A stretch of 64,000 nt of DNA, from positions 682,001 through 746,000 of the forward strand of contig NZ_JAGHRJ010000002.1 of the NCBI RefSeq assembly GCF_017743865.1, in the 5' to 3' direction. This document shows positions 26,697-34,548 of the stretch, piece by piece. Numbering within the stretch: the stretch's first letter is position 1; each line of letters opens with the position of its first letter. Under the pieces are notes generated by a model. The model saw nothing but the letters and a program-made list of their open reading frames with translations, was not told the DNA's origin and ran no database searches. Source of the DNA: Labrenzia sp. R4_2. Lineage in GTDB: Bacteria; Pseudomonadota; Alphaproteobacteria; Rhizobiales; Stappiaceae. The translations under genes were made by a program, and so were the position numbers.

Positions 26697-27365
26697 ATGA
26701 AACATGGCGTGACCCAGACACTATACTCCTATTGGGATTCTCTGCGCGGAGCTCGGCCCGCTCCGAACCGGAGCGAAATTGATCCGGGCGAAATCCGCGG
26801 TTTGCTTGGCGATACGTTCATCCTGGAGACCAATGGACCGAGTGATGTGCGTTACCGTCTTGCTGGGACGCGCCTCTGCTCTGCTCATTGCCGGGAACTG
26901 AAAGGTCGCAATTTTCTCCGAGGTTGGGACACCAAGGATCGTGAAGCACTGGAGAGCCTGATCGCAGCCATCACCGAAGACGGCGCTGCCGCAGTGGTTG
27001 GGATCAATGGGCACACGGAACGTGAACAGGAACTGCAGATGGAAATGCTGCTTGTTCCACTCAACGTCCCTGGCGAAGGCCGGATCCGTATACTCGGAAG
27101 CGCGGTACCAATGGACAAGCCCTATTGGATCGGCCTGCATCCGATCTTGAGACAGTCCATTAGCAGCCTGCGGCTGGTCTGGCCAGATGAGCGTCCGTAT
27201 TTCACAGGCGCAAGCCACTCAAACATCAATCCGATCATGCCCCGCTTCACCGCAGAAGACATGCCAATGCGAACCCCGGTTCTCCCCCAGGGTGCGGCAG
27301 TCCTCCCGCATGGAGCAGAGCGGCAAGTTGGCCACCTGACGGTCTATTCCGGCGGCAAATCCTAA
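26697..27365 (+). CDS. PAS-domain protein (PAS_5 family)
   Basis: The 222-residue cytoplasmic protein matches the alphaproteobacterial PAS_5 family: YWDSLRGARPAPNRSEIDPGEIRGLLGDTFILE, then DVRYRLAGTRLCSAHCRELKGRNFL, and a polar C-terminus. Such proteins are single PAS modules without an output domain; the ligand is unknown. The ATG at 26697 is the preferred start; an upstream in-frame start at 26676 would lie inside the leader stem. It is followed by a tandem PilZ gene about 160 bases downstream, suggesting a role near c-di-GMP signalling (inference). Confidence 0.8.
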   Translation: MKHGVTQTLYSYWDSLRGARPAPNRSEIDPGEIRGLLGDTFILETNGPSDVRYRLAGTRLCSAHCRELKGRNFLRGWDTKDREALESLIAAITEDGAAAVVGINGHTEREQELQMEMLLVPLNVPGEGRIRILGSAVPMDKPYWIGLHPILRQSISSLRLVWPDERPYFTGASHSNINPIMPRFTAEDMPMRTPVLPQGAAVLPHGAERQVGHLTVYSGGKS

Positions 27366-27394
27366 CAACTCTGTCAAAACCCTTAATATTGAGC

Positions 27395-27423
27395 GATGTG
27401 TAGGGTACACTCTTACACATCGT
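27395..27423. repeat. Inverted repeat between PAS and PilZ genes
   Basis: CGATGTGTA and TACACATCG form perfect 9-base arms around 11 bases. The loop itself contains another TACAC, so TGTGTA-GGG-TACAC and TACAC-TCT-TACAC overlap as inverted and direct repeats. There is no T-run, so an operator with three half-sites is as likely as a terminator. Confidence 0.45.
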
Positions 27424-27522
27424 TAACCCCATTGCCCCTAAAGTGCTTGCGAGGATTGTCATGATTCTCTGCACGATCGGGGAAAGTGCGTTGCAAGACG
27501 CACAGGTTTGGACATTGCAGGC

Positions 27523-28161
27523 ATGAGCGCCGGATTGGCAACAGCAGCACCAGAGGGAAGCAAATCGCTTCAAGTCACGGACCGCCGGCGCCATCAACGG
27601 GTTCAGGTAAATATACTTGGCCGTTTCATGCTTGAAGACCGCAGAGAGTATCCATGCCAGGTGATCGACATGTCACCAGGTGGCATGGCAATGATCACCC
27701 CAGTTTCTGGCAAGGTTGGCGAGCGTGTTGTTGCTTACCTTGATCACCTCAGCCGTGTAGAGGGTCGGATCTCCCGGCTTATTGACGGCGGCTTTGCAGT
27801 CGAGCTGCGCAACACAGTGCGCAAACGGGACAAGATTGCAAACGTTCTGACTTGGCTCGCAAACCGGGATGAGCTTAATCTTCCTGAAGATCGCCGCCAT
27901 GACCGCTTCGTTCCGAAGAACCAGATGACGAAGATGATCCTTCCAGACGGAACGGAACATGTCTGCCGGATTTTCGATGTATCCCTCTCAGGTGCCGCAA
28001 TCGCAACGGATGTCCTGCCCGAGATGGGCGATCAAATCACGCTCGGCAAGATGCGTGCCCGCGTTGTTCGCCAGATAGAAGGCGGGATTGCGGTCGAATT
28101 TGCGGCGGTTCAAAGCCGCGAGCTGCTCGAACACCACATCACGACGCCAGAATCTGAGTAG
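27523..28161 (+). CDS. Tandem PilZ-domain protein (c-di-GMP receptor candidate)
   Basis: The 212-residue protein contains two PilZ units in series. The first has RRRHQR and DMSPGG, the second DRRHDR and DVSLSG. These are the RxxxR and D/NxSxxG motifs that bind cyclic di-GMP, so both units look binding-competent. There is no enzymatic or membrane domain, implying an adaptor. Either the ATG at 27523 or a TTG at 27508 could start it. Two GGDEF/EAL proteins are encoded elsewhere in the window, and a LapG-type peptidase gene follows downstream. Confidence 0.88.
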   Translation: MSAGLATAAPEGSKSLQVTDRRRHQRVQVNILGRFMLEDRREYPCQVIDMSPGGMAMITPVSGKVGERVVAYLDHLSRVEGRISRLIDGGFAVELRNTVRKRDKIANVLTWLANRDELNLPEDRRHDRFVPKNQMTKMILPDGTEHVCRIFDVSLSGAAIATDVLPEMGDQITLGKMRARVVRQIEGGIAVEFAAVQSRELLEHHITTPESE

Positions 28162-28543
28162 ATTCTTCCCTTTTTGAGCATCGCGCAGCCGTTCTGGCAA
28201 CATGAGTGCTGCTGGAATGACAAAAGCTGGCCTCCGTAAATACGCGTGAGCCGAAGGGCGAGGTCTATTCAGATCCTTGTTGCGCCAGATCCATAGACGC
28301 GTCTTCTCATAAAGCTGTCGGCTATGATCGACCCGGCAGATATCTGGGCTTCAAAACAGCTTTTGAGCAATTCTCCACCGCCTCACTTGGTTTTTTTTGA
28401 ACTTTTTTCAAGCATCAAAACAGCTGCAAAACCGGACTTTTGCGATACCCGCTGGAAGTGCCGTCAAACCGCACCGGCCAACTCCGAAATTCCATTTTTT
28501 CGGGAAACTTCACAAAAAGAGGCACTTACGGAGGATCGATAAA

Positions 28544-28556
28544 ATTTGACTCAAAT
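28544..28556. promoter_or_regulatory. Palindrome 1 upstream of the cysteine peptidase gene
   Basis: ATTTGA-C-TCAAAT is a perfect 6-1-6 palindrome. Its centre (28550) is 22 bases from the centre of the next palindrome, about two helical turns, so a dimeric regulator could bind both on one DNA face. Confidence 0.45.
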
Positions 28557-28563
28557 CTTCGTC

Positions 28564-28580
28564 GAATTTGATTCAAATTC
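28564..28580. promoter_or_regulatory. Palindrome 2 upstream of the cysteine peptidase gene
   Basis: GAATTTGA-T-TCAAATTC is a perfect 8-1-8 palindrome sharing the ATTTGA-N-TCAAAT core with palindrome 1. It lies about 125 bases upstream of the peptidase start codon. Confidence 0.5.
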
Positions 28581-28705
28581 AATTCAAGTATTACTAAAAT
28601 AAAAATCAAAACAAATTCAAATAATACTATAAGTTTATCACCTCAATTTCCGTGAAGTAAAAAGCAGTAATGCATCGTGATGCCAGCCTTGGGGAGGGCG
28701 TTACG

Positions 28706-29320
28706 ATGAAACATCTTGGAAAATTTCTGTCTACCACTGCGATTTTGCTTGGCCTCTTCGGACCAGCGCCCGTCGCACATGCCGATCCTGGCCGCTTTAT
28801 GGACATGAAAGCCGCGGTAAAAGCGCCAATCGGCCACCGGCAATTTTGCCGTGACAACAGTTGGGCCTGTAAGAATGAACGCTACGAACCGGTGGTCGTC
28901 AAACTGACAGAAACCCGCTGGAACGAACTGATCGCAATCAACGCGGAAGTCAATCGCCGGGTCCGCCCGATGACAGATTCCGACCTCTTTGGGAAAGAGG
29001 AGTATTGGACCTATCCGGTGGATGGATACGGCGATTGCGAGGAATACGTTCTTGAAAAACAACGTGTGCTTATTGAAGCCGGGTGGCCCAAAAGCGCTCT
29101 TTTGATCACGGTTGCGAAAGACATTCAAAACGGTGGCCACGCCGTCCTGACCGTACGAACGGATCACGGCGACATGATCCTCGATAATCAGATCGAAGCC
29201 GTGCTGCCCTGGTACTCAACACCCTATCGCTACATCAAACGGCAATCAGCAAGTTCACCGGTCAAATGGACCGGGATCTCGGATACGCGCGTAACGACAG
29301 TCAGCAGCATTTCGAACTAG
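28706..29320 (+). CDS. Periplasmic transglutaminase-like cysteine peptidase (BTLCP/LapG-type)
   Basis: The 204-residue protein has a signal peptide (MKHLGKFLSTTAILLGLFGP...AHA, cleaved near residue 28). The BTLCP catalytic triad is visible: Cys in GDCEEYVLEK, His in GGHAVLTV and Asp in ILDNQ. In Pseudomonas the family member LapG cleaves a surface adhesin under c-di-GMP control through LapD. No LapD or large adhesin gene is in the window, so the substrate is open. The start at 28706 has GGGGAGGG upstream. The palindrome pair upstream suggests tight regulation. Confidence 0.88.
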   Translation: MKHLGKFLSTTAILLGLFGPAPVAHADPGRFMDMKAAVKAPIGHRQFCRDNSWACKNERYEPVVVKLTETRWNELIAINAEVNRRVRPMTDSDLFGKEEYWTYPVDGYGDCEEYVLEKQRVLIEAGWPKSALLITVAKDIQNGGHAVLTVRTDHGDMILDNQIEAVLPWYSTPYRYIKRQSASSPVKWTGISDTRVTTVSSISN

Positions 29321-29330
29321 TTCGGGAATT

Positions 29331-29346
29331 GGCCTGATCTCAGGCC
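29331..29346 (+). terminator. Hairpin just after the cysteine peptidase gene
   Basis: GGCCTGA-TC-TCAGGCC is a perfect 7-bp stem 10 bases past the stop at 29320. No T-run follows. It is the nearer of two hairpins in the gap between convergent genes. Confidence 0.45.
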
Positions 29347-29403
29347 GATAGGACGATCCGGTCGCGTCCCCACCCTCCCCATCCCTACCACGACCGGATC
29401 CAG

Positions 29404-29433
29404 GGAACCGGCCCGCCCCCGCAGGCCGGTTCC
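29404..29433. terminator. Strong hairpin between convergent cysteine peptidase and carbonic anhydrase genes
   Basis: GGAACCGGCC and GGCCGGTTCC form a perfect 10-bp stem around a 10-base C-rich loop, followed by TGCTATTTT on the plus strand. It fits a terminator for the plus-strand gene ending at 29320 and may also stop minus-strand transcription from the gene ending at 29519. Confidence 0.5.
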
Positions 29434-29518
29434 TGCTATTTTGGAACCTGCAAGCTTCGGACCTGCAAAAAAGATGGTGTTGAAAGAGAGCCTTAAGACT
29501 GTTGGTACGAAAGACCGT

Positions 29519-30046
29519 TCAGACCTCAGCCAGGCCAGCCGCATACCGTTGCCAGTTGGCAACGTAACCGTCAGCTGATCTTCGAATATCCGCCGCAGCA
29601 CTCTCTGGCAGCTCGCGAACGACCTTTCCAGGGACACCGACAACCAATGAGTTGTCAGGAATAACCTTCCCTTCGGCAATGAGAGCATTTGCGCCGATAA
29701 TACAGTTGGAACCGATCACGGCACCGTTCAGGATCGTAGCGCCCATCCCGATAAGGGAATTGTCGTTGATCGTGCAGCTGTGCAGAATCACCTTGTGGCC
29801 GATGGTGCAGTTGGCTCCGACCGTGAGCGGATAGCCTGGATCCGCGTGAAACACACAGCCATCTTGAACATTGGACCGCTTGCCAATCCTGATTGGCTCT
29901 CTGTCCCCGCGCAAAACAGCGTCGAACCAAACGCTGCTTTCTTCTTCCAGATGCACGTCGCCGATCAGCGTTGCCGTCGGCGCAACCCAAGAGCGACCAG
30001 TGTCCGGAACCTGCGGGCGCACTCCATCCAGTGAATAGATCGGCAT
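29519..30046 (-). CDS. Gamma-class carbonic anhydrase family protein
   Basis: The 175-residue left-handed beta-helix protein carries hexapeptide repeats. Metal-ligand candidates are His in [10 protein letters not shown] and the two His in [10 protein letters not shown], with [10 protein letters not shown] and QDG supplying the conserved Arg/Asp/Gln. It resembles YrdA/PaaY-type proteins; carbonic anhydrase activity varies in this group. It follows a small membrane protein gene by three bases and is the second gene of that operon. Confidence 0.9.
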   Translation of the reverse strand: MPIYSLDGVRPQVPDTGRSWVAPTATLIGDVHLEEESSVWFDAVLRGDREPIRIGKRSNVQDGCVFHADPGYPLTVGANCTIGHKVILHSCTINDNSLIGMGATILNGAVIGSNCIIGANALIAEGKVIPDNSLVVGVPGKVVRELPESAAADIRRSADGYVANWQRYAAGLAEV

Positions 30047-30049
30047 TTC

Positions 30050-30373
30050 TTACGCGTATCCGGCCACAATCAAGGCCACGTTCATGACCATTAGCCCGGA
30101 GCACATGCTCCACATGCCGGCGATGGTGGACGAAGCAACGAGCCACCCCAACGGCCGGTTCTCAATACGCCGACCGCGGATTGCATTGCGCATGATGATG
30201 AAGGGACCGGCAAAAACACAGACGAGGACACCGGCGGCGAATCCAAAGATGGTGGTGCCGGAAAAGTTGAATTTCGGCGGTTGATTGGTCACCAGCTGGT
30301 AGAGGCTTCCGAGCAAACCGGCTGCAACAAACCCCGCGCACGCAATGTATCCAACGATAAGTAAATCCAGCAT
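30050..30373 (-). CDS. Small membrane protein of unknown function
   Basis: The 107-residue protein has three hydrophobic segments (LLIVGYIACAGFVAAGLLGSLY; IFGFAAGVLVCVFAGPFIIM; STIAGMWSMCSGLMVMNVALIVAG) and a positively charged loop (RNAIRGRRIENRPLGW). I do not recognise a characterised family; similar proteins occur only as hypotheticals in related genomes as far as I know. The start at 30373 lies just downstream of a perfect CtrA box and the stop is three bases before the carbonic anhydrase ATG, so both genes should share that promoter. Confidence 0.72.
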   Translation of the reverse strand: MLDLLIVGYIACAGFVAAGLLGSLYQLVTNQPPKFNFSGTTIFGFAAGVLVCVFAGPFIIMRNAIRGRRIENRPLGWLVASSTIAGMWSMCSGLMVMNVALIVAGYA

Positions 30374-30381
30374 AGCCCCTG

Positions 30382-30397
30382 TTAACCTTCCGTTAAC
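30382..30397 (-). promoter_or_regulatory. CtrA box upstream of the small membrane protein operon
   Basis: TTAA-CCTTCCG-TTAAC matches the CtrA consensus TTAA-N7-TTAAC exactly and lies 9 bases from the start codon at 30373. A site so close to the start would more likely repress transcription or overlap the start site (inference). Confidence 0.5.
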
Positions 30398-30583
30398 CTC
30401 TTCACTGAGAAAGTGATGAAGAAATTGTAAACGGTCAAGAGCAAACATCGTGCCGGTCTGGCCACGGGATAAAAACCTCCAGTTTTTAGTAAGTTACGCC
30501 GGATGGCACCAGTCCTGCGCTGAAACACGTGTCTCATTATTGAACACTGTGTGCCAGCTTAGGTCATTAGAAAGGCACGGCAC

Positions 30584-31294
30584 GTGATCAGGCCGACCCT
30601 GCCAGCACCGACCAATGCAAAGCCACTTCACTTCGCGATGCTGGCAACAGCCTTGTGTGTTCTGACCTTCGCGCATGTTGCCGAACGCGGATATCATTGG
30701 TTTATGCGTGCAGCCCCGCTCTTCCAATCGACACCCCGACACGCTTTGGTGAGTGTCACGATGGGACCGGACCACTTTCAGATCCCGGCGGGCTACTTCA
30801 AATCCGCAACGCACCGCTTGTCGGCACACGGCGAGGCAGATCACTACCAGCAAGTCAGCTTGCTGATGACATGGCCGGACCTCAGGATGCCCGGCGAAGA
30901 CAACGCCACGGCACAGCTCGGGACACCTCTGCCGCTCGTCCAAGTGGATCTGGAGCATGATCCGTACCGGGAAACGCTCAGAACTCAGCTGGATCCAGTC
31001 TACAAGCGCCTTGCCCGCGGCGGTGCGCGGCCAACGACTGCGGGATTGAATATGTTGATGTTGTCTGCCCGAGCGGCGCAGAACCGGGATATCATCGTTT
31101 ATGACCCCGAGGCCAAAGACGGTTTTATTGCCCGGTGCGTCAAGAAACGCAGCGGGGCAAAGGCGGTTTGCCATCGAACGGTCACGCCCGGCGGCGGCCG
31201 GCTGATCCGCTACCAGTTCGATCAAACCTTGCTTCCTAGTTGGCGCGAGCTTGATGCGGCGATCAAGGAAAAGGTTCGCGGCTTTCGCACCTAA
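30584..31294 (+). CDS. Exported or membrane-anchored protein of unknown function
   Basis: The 236-residue product starts at GTG. A hydrophobic segment (LHFAMLATALCVLTFAHVAERG) near residues 15-35 fits a signal anchor. The body has a conserved-looking region FQIPAGYFKSATHRLSAHGEADHYQQVSLLMTWPDL and a Cys pair (IARCVKKRSGAKAVCHR) that may form a disulfide outside the cytoplasm. I do not recognise the family. A terminator follows immediately. Confidence 0.7.
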   Translation: MIRPTLPAPTNAKPLHFAMLATALCVLTFAHVAERGYHWFMRAAPLFQSTPRHALVSVTMGPDHFQIPAGYFKSATHRLSAHGEADHYQQVSLLMTWPDLRMPGEDNATAQLGTPLPLVQVDLEHDPYRETLRTQLDPVYKRLARGGARPTTAGLNMLMLSARAAQNRDIIVYDPEAKDGFIARCVKKRSGAKAVCHRTVTPGGGRLIRYQFDQTLLPSWRELDAAIKEKVRGFRT

Positions 31295-31309
31295 AGACAC
31301 AACAAAAAA

Positions 31310-31327
31310 GCGGCCCACTTGGGCCGC
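31310..31327. terminator. Bidirectional rho-independent terminator
   Basis: GCGGCCC-ACTT-GGGCCGC is a perfect 7-bp GC stem with A-rich sequence before it and CTTTT after it, so it can terminate both the plus-strand gene ending at 31294 and the minus-strand gene ending at 31353. Confidence 0.8.
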
Positions 31328-31352
31328 CTTTTAGAAACCTATCTGATGGGCC

Positions 31353-31568
31353 TTACACTTCGTCGAGATCGATCTCGAGAATGGCCATCTGGAAGTTCCA
31401 GCTCAAGTCTTCATCTTCGTCATCACGGAAGATAACACCGATGAATTCCTCACCGATATAGACCTCCGCGGAGTCGTCCTTCTTCGGACGCGCCCGGACC
31501 TGCATGCTCGGTAGATCGAACTTTTTGCGCAGATAGGCTTCAAGTTTGCGGATTTCTTCGGGGTTCAC
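31353..31568 (-). CDS. DUF3126 family protein
   Basis: The 71-residue acidic cytoplasmic protein (MNPEEIRKLEAYLRKKFDLPSM...) matches DUF3126, a small alphaproteobacterial family of unknown role. It has a beta-rich core (VYIGEEFIGVIFRDDEDEDLSW) and no catalytic motif. It sits downstream of cysE on the same strand, 120 bases away, as often seen in related genomes. Confidence 0.88.
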   Translation of the reverse strand: MNPEEIRKLEAYLRKKFDLPSMQVRARPKKDDSAEVYIGEEFIGVIFRDDEDEDLSWNFQMAILEIDLDEV

Positions 31569-31688
31569 GTGGCTCTCTCCTTGTCGTTCGCCAAATCCAT
31601 CAGTCGTGGTGCGGACCCTACAAGAGAGCCGGGAAATGCCAAACCTTTTCGATCAGCTTTCCCCGTCTTCCTTCATACTGGCCACACC

Positions 31689-32507
31689 CTACTCACCCAG
31701 GAGCTGGTTCATGCTGCGGGCTGGCTCCGGACACCCAGCCTTCCCGACGATCTTCGCCGGAACACCTGCAACTGTGGTGTTGGCCGGAACATCGGTAAGA
31801 ACAACAGAGCCGGATGCAATCCGGCTGCAATGCCCGATCTCCAGGTTGCCGAGCACGTTAGCGCCAGCGCCAAGCAGAACGCCGTGCCGGATCTTCGGAT
31901 GCCGGTCGCCGTCTTCCTTCCCCGTGCCGCCCAGCGTCACACCTTGCAGGATGGAGACGTCGTCCTCAATCACAGCCGTTCCGCCGACAACGATACCTGT
32001 ACCATGGTCGATAAAGATCCCGCGCCCGACCGGAACGGCCGGATGAATGTCGATCTGAAAGACTTCCGAGCAGCGGCTCTGCAAATAAAGAGCGAAGTCC
32101 TTGCGGCCCTTGCGCCAAAGCCAATTGGCCAGCCGGTGCGTTTGAAGGCCATGAAAGCCCTTGAAATAAAGAACCGGCTCCAGATAGCGGAAGCATGCCG
32201 GATCACGATCGAACACCGCGACGATGTCCACCCGGAAAATCTCGGCAAGCTCCGGCTCGTCCGCCAGCGCTTCCAGATAGGTCTGGCGAATAAGCGACGC
32301 AGAAACGATGTCCCGCCCCAGGCGGTCGCCCAGGCGGTGAACCACAGCCTCTTCCAGGCTGTCGTGATTTAGGACCGTCTCATAGACAAAGGACGACAAG
32401 GCTGGCTCTGCCGCCACCATCGCCTGGGCTTCGTCGCGCAACTGCTGCCAGACGGGATCGTGCTTCATCACGCGATCTTCGCCGGCTTGGCGTACCGGGG
32501 TCGACAT
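31689..32507 (-). CDS. cysE: Serine O-acetyltransferase
   Basis: The 272-residue enzyme makes O-acetylserine, the first committed step of cysteine synthesis. It has the N-terminal helical SATase domain (LRDEAQAMVAAEPALSSFVYE) and C-terminal left-handed beta-helix with the catalytic DIHPAVPVGRGIFIDHGTG segment and QGVTLGGTGKEDGDRHPKI. The long C-terminal tail ends in acidic-hydrophobic residues that in CysE bind cysteine synthase. The start at 32507 follows AAGGAGA by eight bases. Confidence 0.95.
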   Translation of the reverse strand: MSTPVRQAGEDRVMKHDPVWQQLRDEAQAMVAAEPALSSFVYETVLNHDSLEEAVVHRLGDRLGRDIVSASLIRQTYLEALADEPELAEIFRVDIVAVFDRDPACFRYLEPVLYFKGFHGLQTHRLANWLWRKGRKDFALYLQSRCSEVFQIDIHPAVPVGRGIFIDHGTGIVVGGTAVIEDDVSILQGVTLGGTGKEDGDRHPKIRHGVLLGAGANVLGNLEIGHCSRIASGSVVLTDVPANTTVAGVPAKIVGKAGCPEPARSMNQLLGE

Positions 32508-32673
32508 GGACTGTCTCCTTTTCAAGCCCACTTCACATGGTCTTCTAAAATAGGCGCTGTGCGTGATATTCCAAACAAAACTTCCTCATATCAGATATCA
32601 ATCACTCTAATGAATCGTTTTTTTACGATCAATAATCCGGCAACCGCCTTTTTGCCCAGCACTTGAGGTTCAA

Positions 32674-33489
32674 ATGACGTCCGATCAATCCCCGTCTCAG
32701 TCCGAAGATACCAATCCATTCTTGCGTGTTTCCGGAAAGATTGCCGAATTGATCCTGAATGCTCCGGACCGCAAAAATGCCCTGCCCCTGGCAGGATGGG
32801 CCCGCATTCCCGAATTGCTCGAACCGCTGCGCGACAACGCCGGCCTGCGCGCCCTTTTCGTGCGCGGCGCCGGTGGCAAGGCCTTTTGTGCGGGCGCGGA
32901 CATTGCCGAATTCGAGGCTGTCCGATCAACCGCTGACAAGGCCGCCCAGTATGATGCGGTCAATGTCGCGGCCTTCCGGGCCTTGAAAACCCTGCCTGTT
33001 CCCGTCGTCGCGGCCATTGAAGGCCCATGCCTCGGGGGCGGCCTCGGATTGGCGCTGGCCTGCGATCTTCGGATTGCATCGGACACCGCCTTTTTCTCCA
33101 TCCCGGCCGCCCGCCTCGGCCTTGCCTATCCGCCGGACGCGGTGGCGGACCTGATCGAGGCTGTGTCCCCGTCCAATGCCAAAAAGCTGTTGTTCACAGC
33201 CGAACGCCTTTCTGCCGAAAACGCCTTGCAAATCGGCCTCATCGACGAGGTTCACGAATCCGGCGCGCTGGATGACAGGATTGCCGAGCTGTGCCGTCAT
33301 TTTGAACAGAACGCGCCGCTGTCCCTGAAAGCCGCCAAGACAACCATCAACCTCCTGGCATCGGCAAGTGCGGCGGCAGACTTGAGCGCCGCTCAATCAA
33401 TGGCACGCACCTGTGTCGACAGCGCGGACTACGCCGAAGGCTGCCGCGCCTTCCTGGAAAAGCGCAAACCGGCTTTCAAAGGGCACTGA
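32674..33489 (+). CDS. Enoyl-CoA hydratase/isomerase family protein
   Basis: The 271-residue crotonase-fold enzyme has oxyanion-hole segments GKAFCAGADIAEF and CLGGGLGLALACDLRIAS. The catalytic pair normally supplied by two Glu is only partly clear in RLGLAYPPDAVADLIEAV, so hydratase activity cannot be assumed. It ends in a basic KRKPAFKGH tail. Crotonases act on CoA thioesters in fatty-acid or aromatic degradation. No beta-oxidation genes are adjacent; the neighbouring cysE is divergent. Confidence 0.87.
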   Translation: MTSDQSPSQSEDTNPFLRVSGKIAELILNAPDRKNALPLAGWARIPELLEPLRDNAGLRALFVRGAGGKAFCAGADIAEFEAVRSTADKAAQYDAVNVAAFRALKTLPVPVVAAIEGPCLGGGLGLALACDLRIASDTAFFSIPAARLGLAYPPDAVADLIEAVSPSNAKKLLFTAERLSAENALQIGLIDEVHESGALDDRIAELCRHFEQNAPLSLKAAKTTINLLASASAAADLSAAQSMARTCVDSADYAEGCRAFLEKRKPAFKGH

Positions 33490-33619
33490 GCAGGGAAATT
33501 CTCAATGGAAATAGGCTGTTATCCCAGCAATTTGAATCTAAAGCAAAGCTGGACGGGATCTTGAATCAAACGATGAAGCATTCCCGCCAACAGATTCATA
33601 TGGCTGAATAAATCTGCAC

Positions 33620-34504
33620 TTAAGCAATCAGGGCTTCCGATTTCAGGTCAGTGAGAAACTCCTCGACCGCCTGGGCGAAGACGTCATTCTTGTCGCCGGC
33701 AACCATGTGACCGGCGTCTTGAATGTCGGTGAACTTGGCATGGGGCACGCAGTCCAGGAACTCTTCCACATGTGCCATCGACACCAGCTCGGAGTTCCGG
33801 CCGCGCAACAGAAGCACGGGCACTTTGAGGTTTTCCGCCGCTTCGATCATTCCGGCCTGCACCCGTTTTGTGATTTCTGTGTCTGAATGTTCCCGGACCT
33901 TCAGGAACGCAGGGTCCCAATGCCAGCGATACCGGCCGTCGGCGTGAAGGCGCAGATTTTTCGAAAGCCCTGACAGATCCTTCGGCCTTGAGCGGTTCGG
34001 TAGATACCGAGCGATGGCATCAGCGGCTTCTTCGACAGTACCAAAGCCTTCTTCCACTCTGTCGCCCATGAAGCCGAGGATCTTGTAGACCCCATCCATA
34101 TCAACACGCGGCGTGATGTCGACCAGAACAAGTGCAGCCTGATTTCCCGGCGCTTCCACACCTTCTGCCAGCATCCCGGCAAAACCGCCCAGCGACGCAC
34201 CGACCACAACCGGTTTGGCTCCATGTTTTGCAATCACCTGCCGGCAGAGCGCAACAAGATCCTGGGCGAAATGGACAAACATGTAATTGCCGGAGGGAAC
34301 CCAGGCGCTTTCGCCGTGGCCCCGCTGGTCGACCGAATAAACAACATGTCCAAGCGCTGCGATCCGTTCCGCCGCCGCTGCCCACGAATGACGCGTCTGC
34401 CCGCCGCCGTGCAGCAAGATCACAGGTTGACCGCCCGTCCCATATTGATCGGCAATCAGGGCGTTTTCCTCCGCCCCTTTGAATTCGACCCGTTTTGCGC
34501 TCAT
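33620..34504 (-). CDS. Alpha/beta hydrolase
   Basis: The 294-residue protein has the alpha/beta-hydrolase layout: oxyanion LHGGGQTRHSW, VYSVDQRGHGES, nucleophile elbow GASLGGFAG and late His in DAGHMVAGD. The Asp of the triad is probably in the RGRNSELVS region. The substrate is unknown. GGGAGGAG precedes the start at 34504. A second, diverged alpha/beta hydrolase gene lies 44 bases upstream on the same strand, so they probably form an operon. Confidence 0.86.
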   Translation of the reverse strand: MSAKRVEFKGAEENALIADQYGTGGQPVILLHGGGQTRHSWAAAAERIAALGHVVYSVDQRGHGESAWVPSGNYMFVHFAQDLVALCRQVIAKHGAKPVVVGASLGGFAGMLAEGVEAPGNQAALVLVDITPRVDMDGVYKILGFMGDRVEEGFGTVEEAADAIARYLPNRSRPKDLSGLSKNLRLHADGRYRWHWDPAFLKVREHSDTEITKRVQAGMIEAAENLKVPVLLLRGRNSELVSMAHVEEFLDCVPHAKFTDIQDAGHMVAGDKNDVFAQAVEEFLTDLKSEALIA

Positions 34505-34548
34505 GTCTCCTCCCAATCTATGCGCACAAGCTGGCGTAAAACCGCCGG

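Larger units (their letters stand above)
28162..28705. other. AT-rich intergenic region with tandem palindromes
   Basis: This 544-base gap separates the PilZ and cysteine peptidase genes. The last 160 bases (about 28540-28640) are strongly AT-rich with repeated TTCAA steps, unlike the rest of the window, and contain the two palindromes annotated separately. A 72-codon open frame at 28324-28542 lacks a ribosome site and family likeness. The AT-rich stretch may bind a nucleoid-type silencer such as MucR (inference). Confidence 0.5.

Noticed and set aside
28324..28542. 72-codon open frame before the cysteine peptidase gene
   Set aside because: No ribosome site, no recognisable motif, and it lies in a likely regulatory gap.
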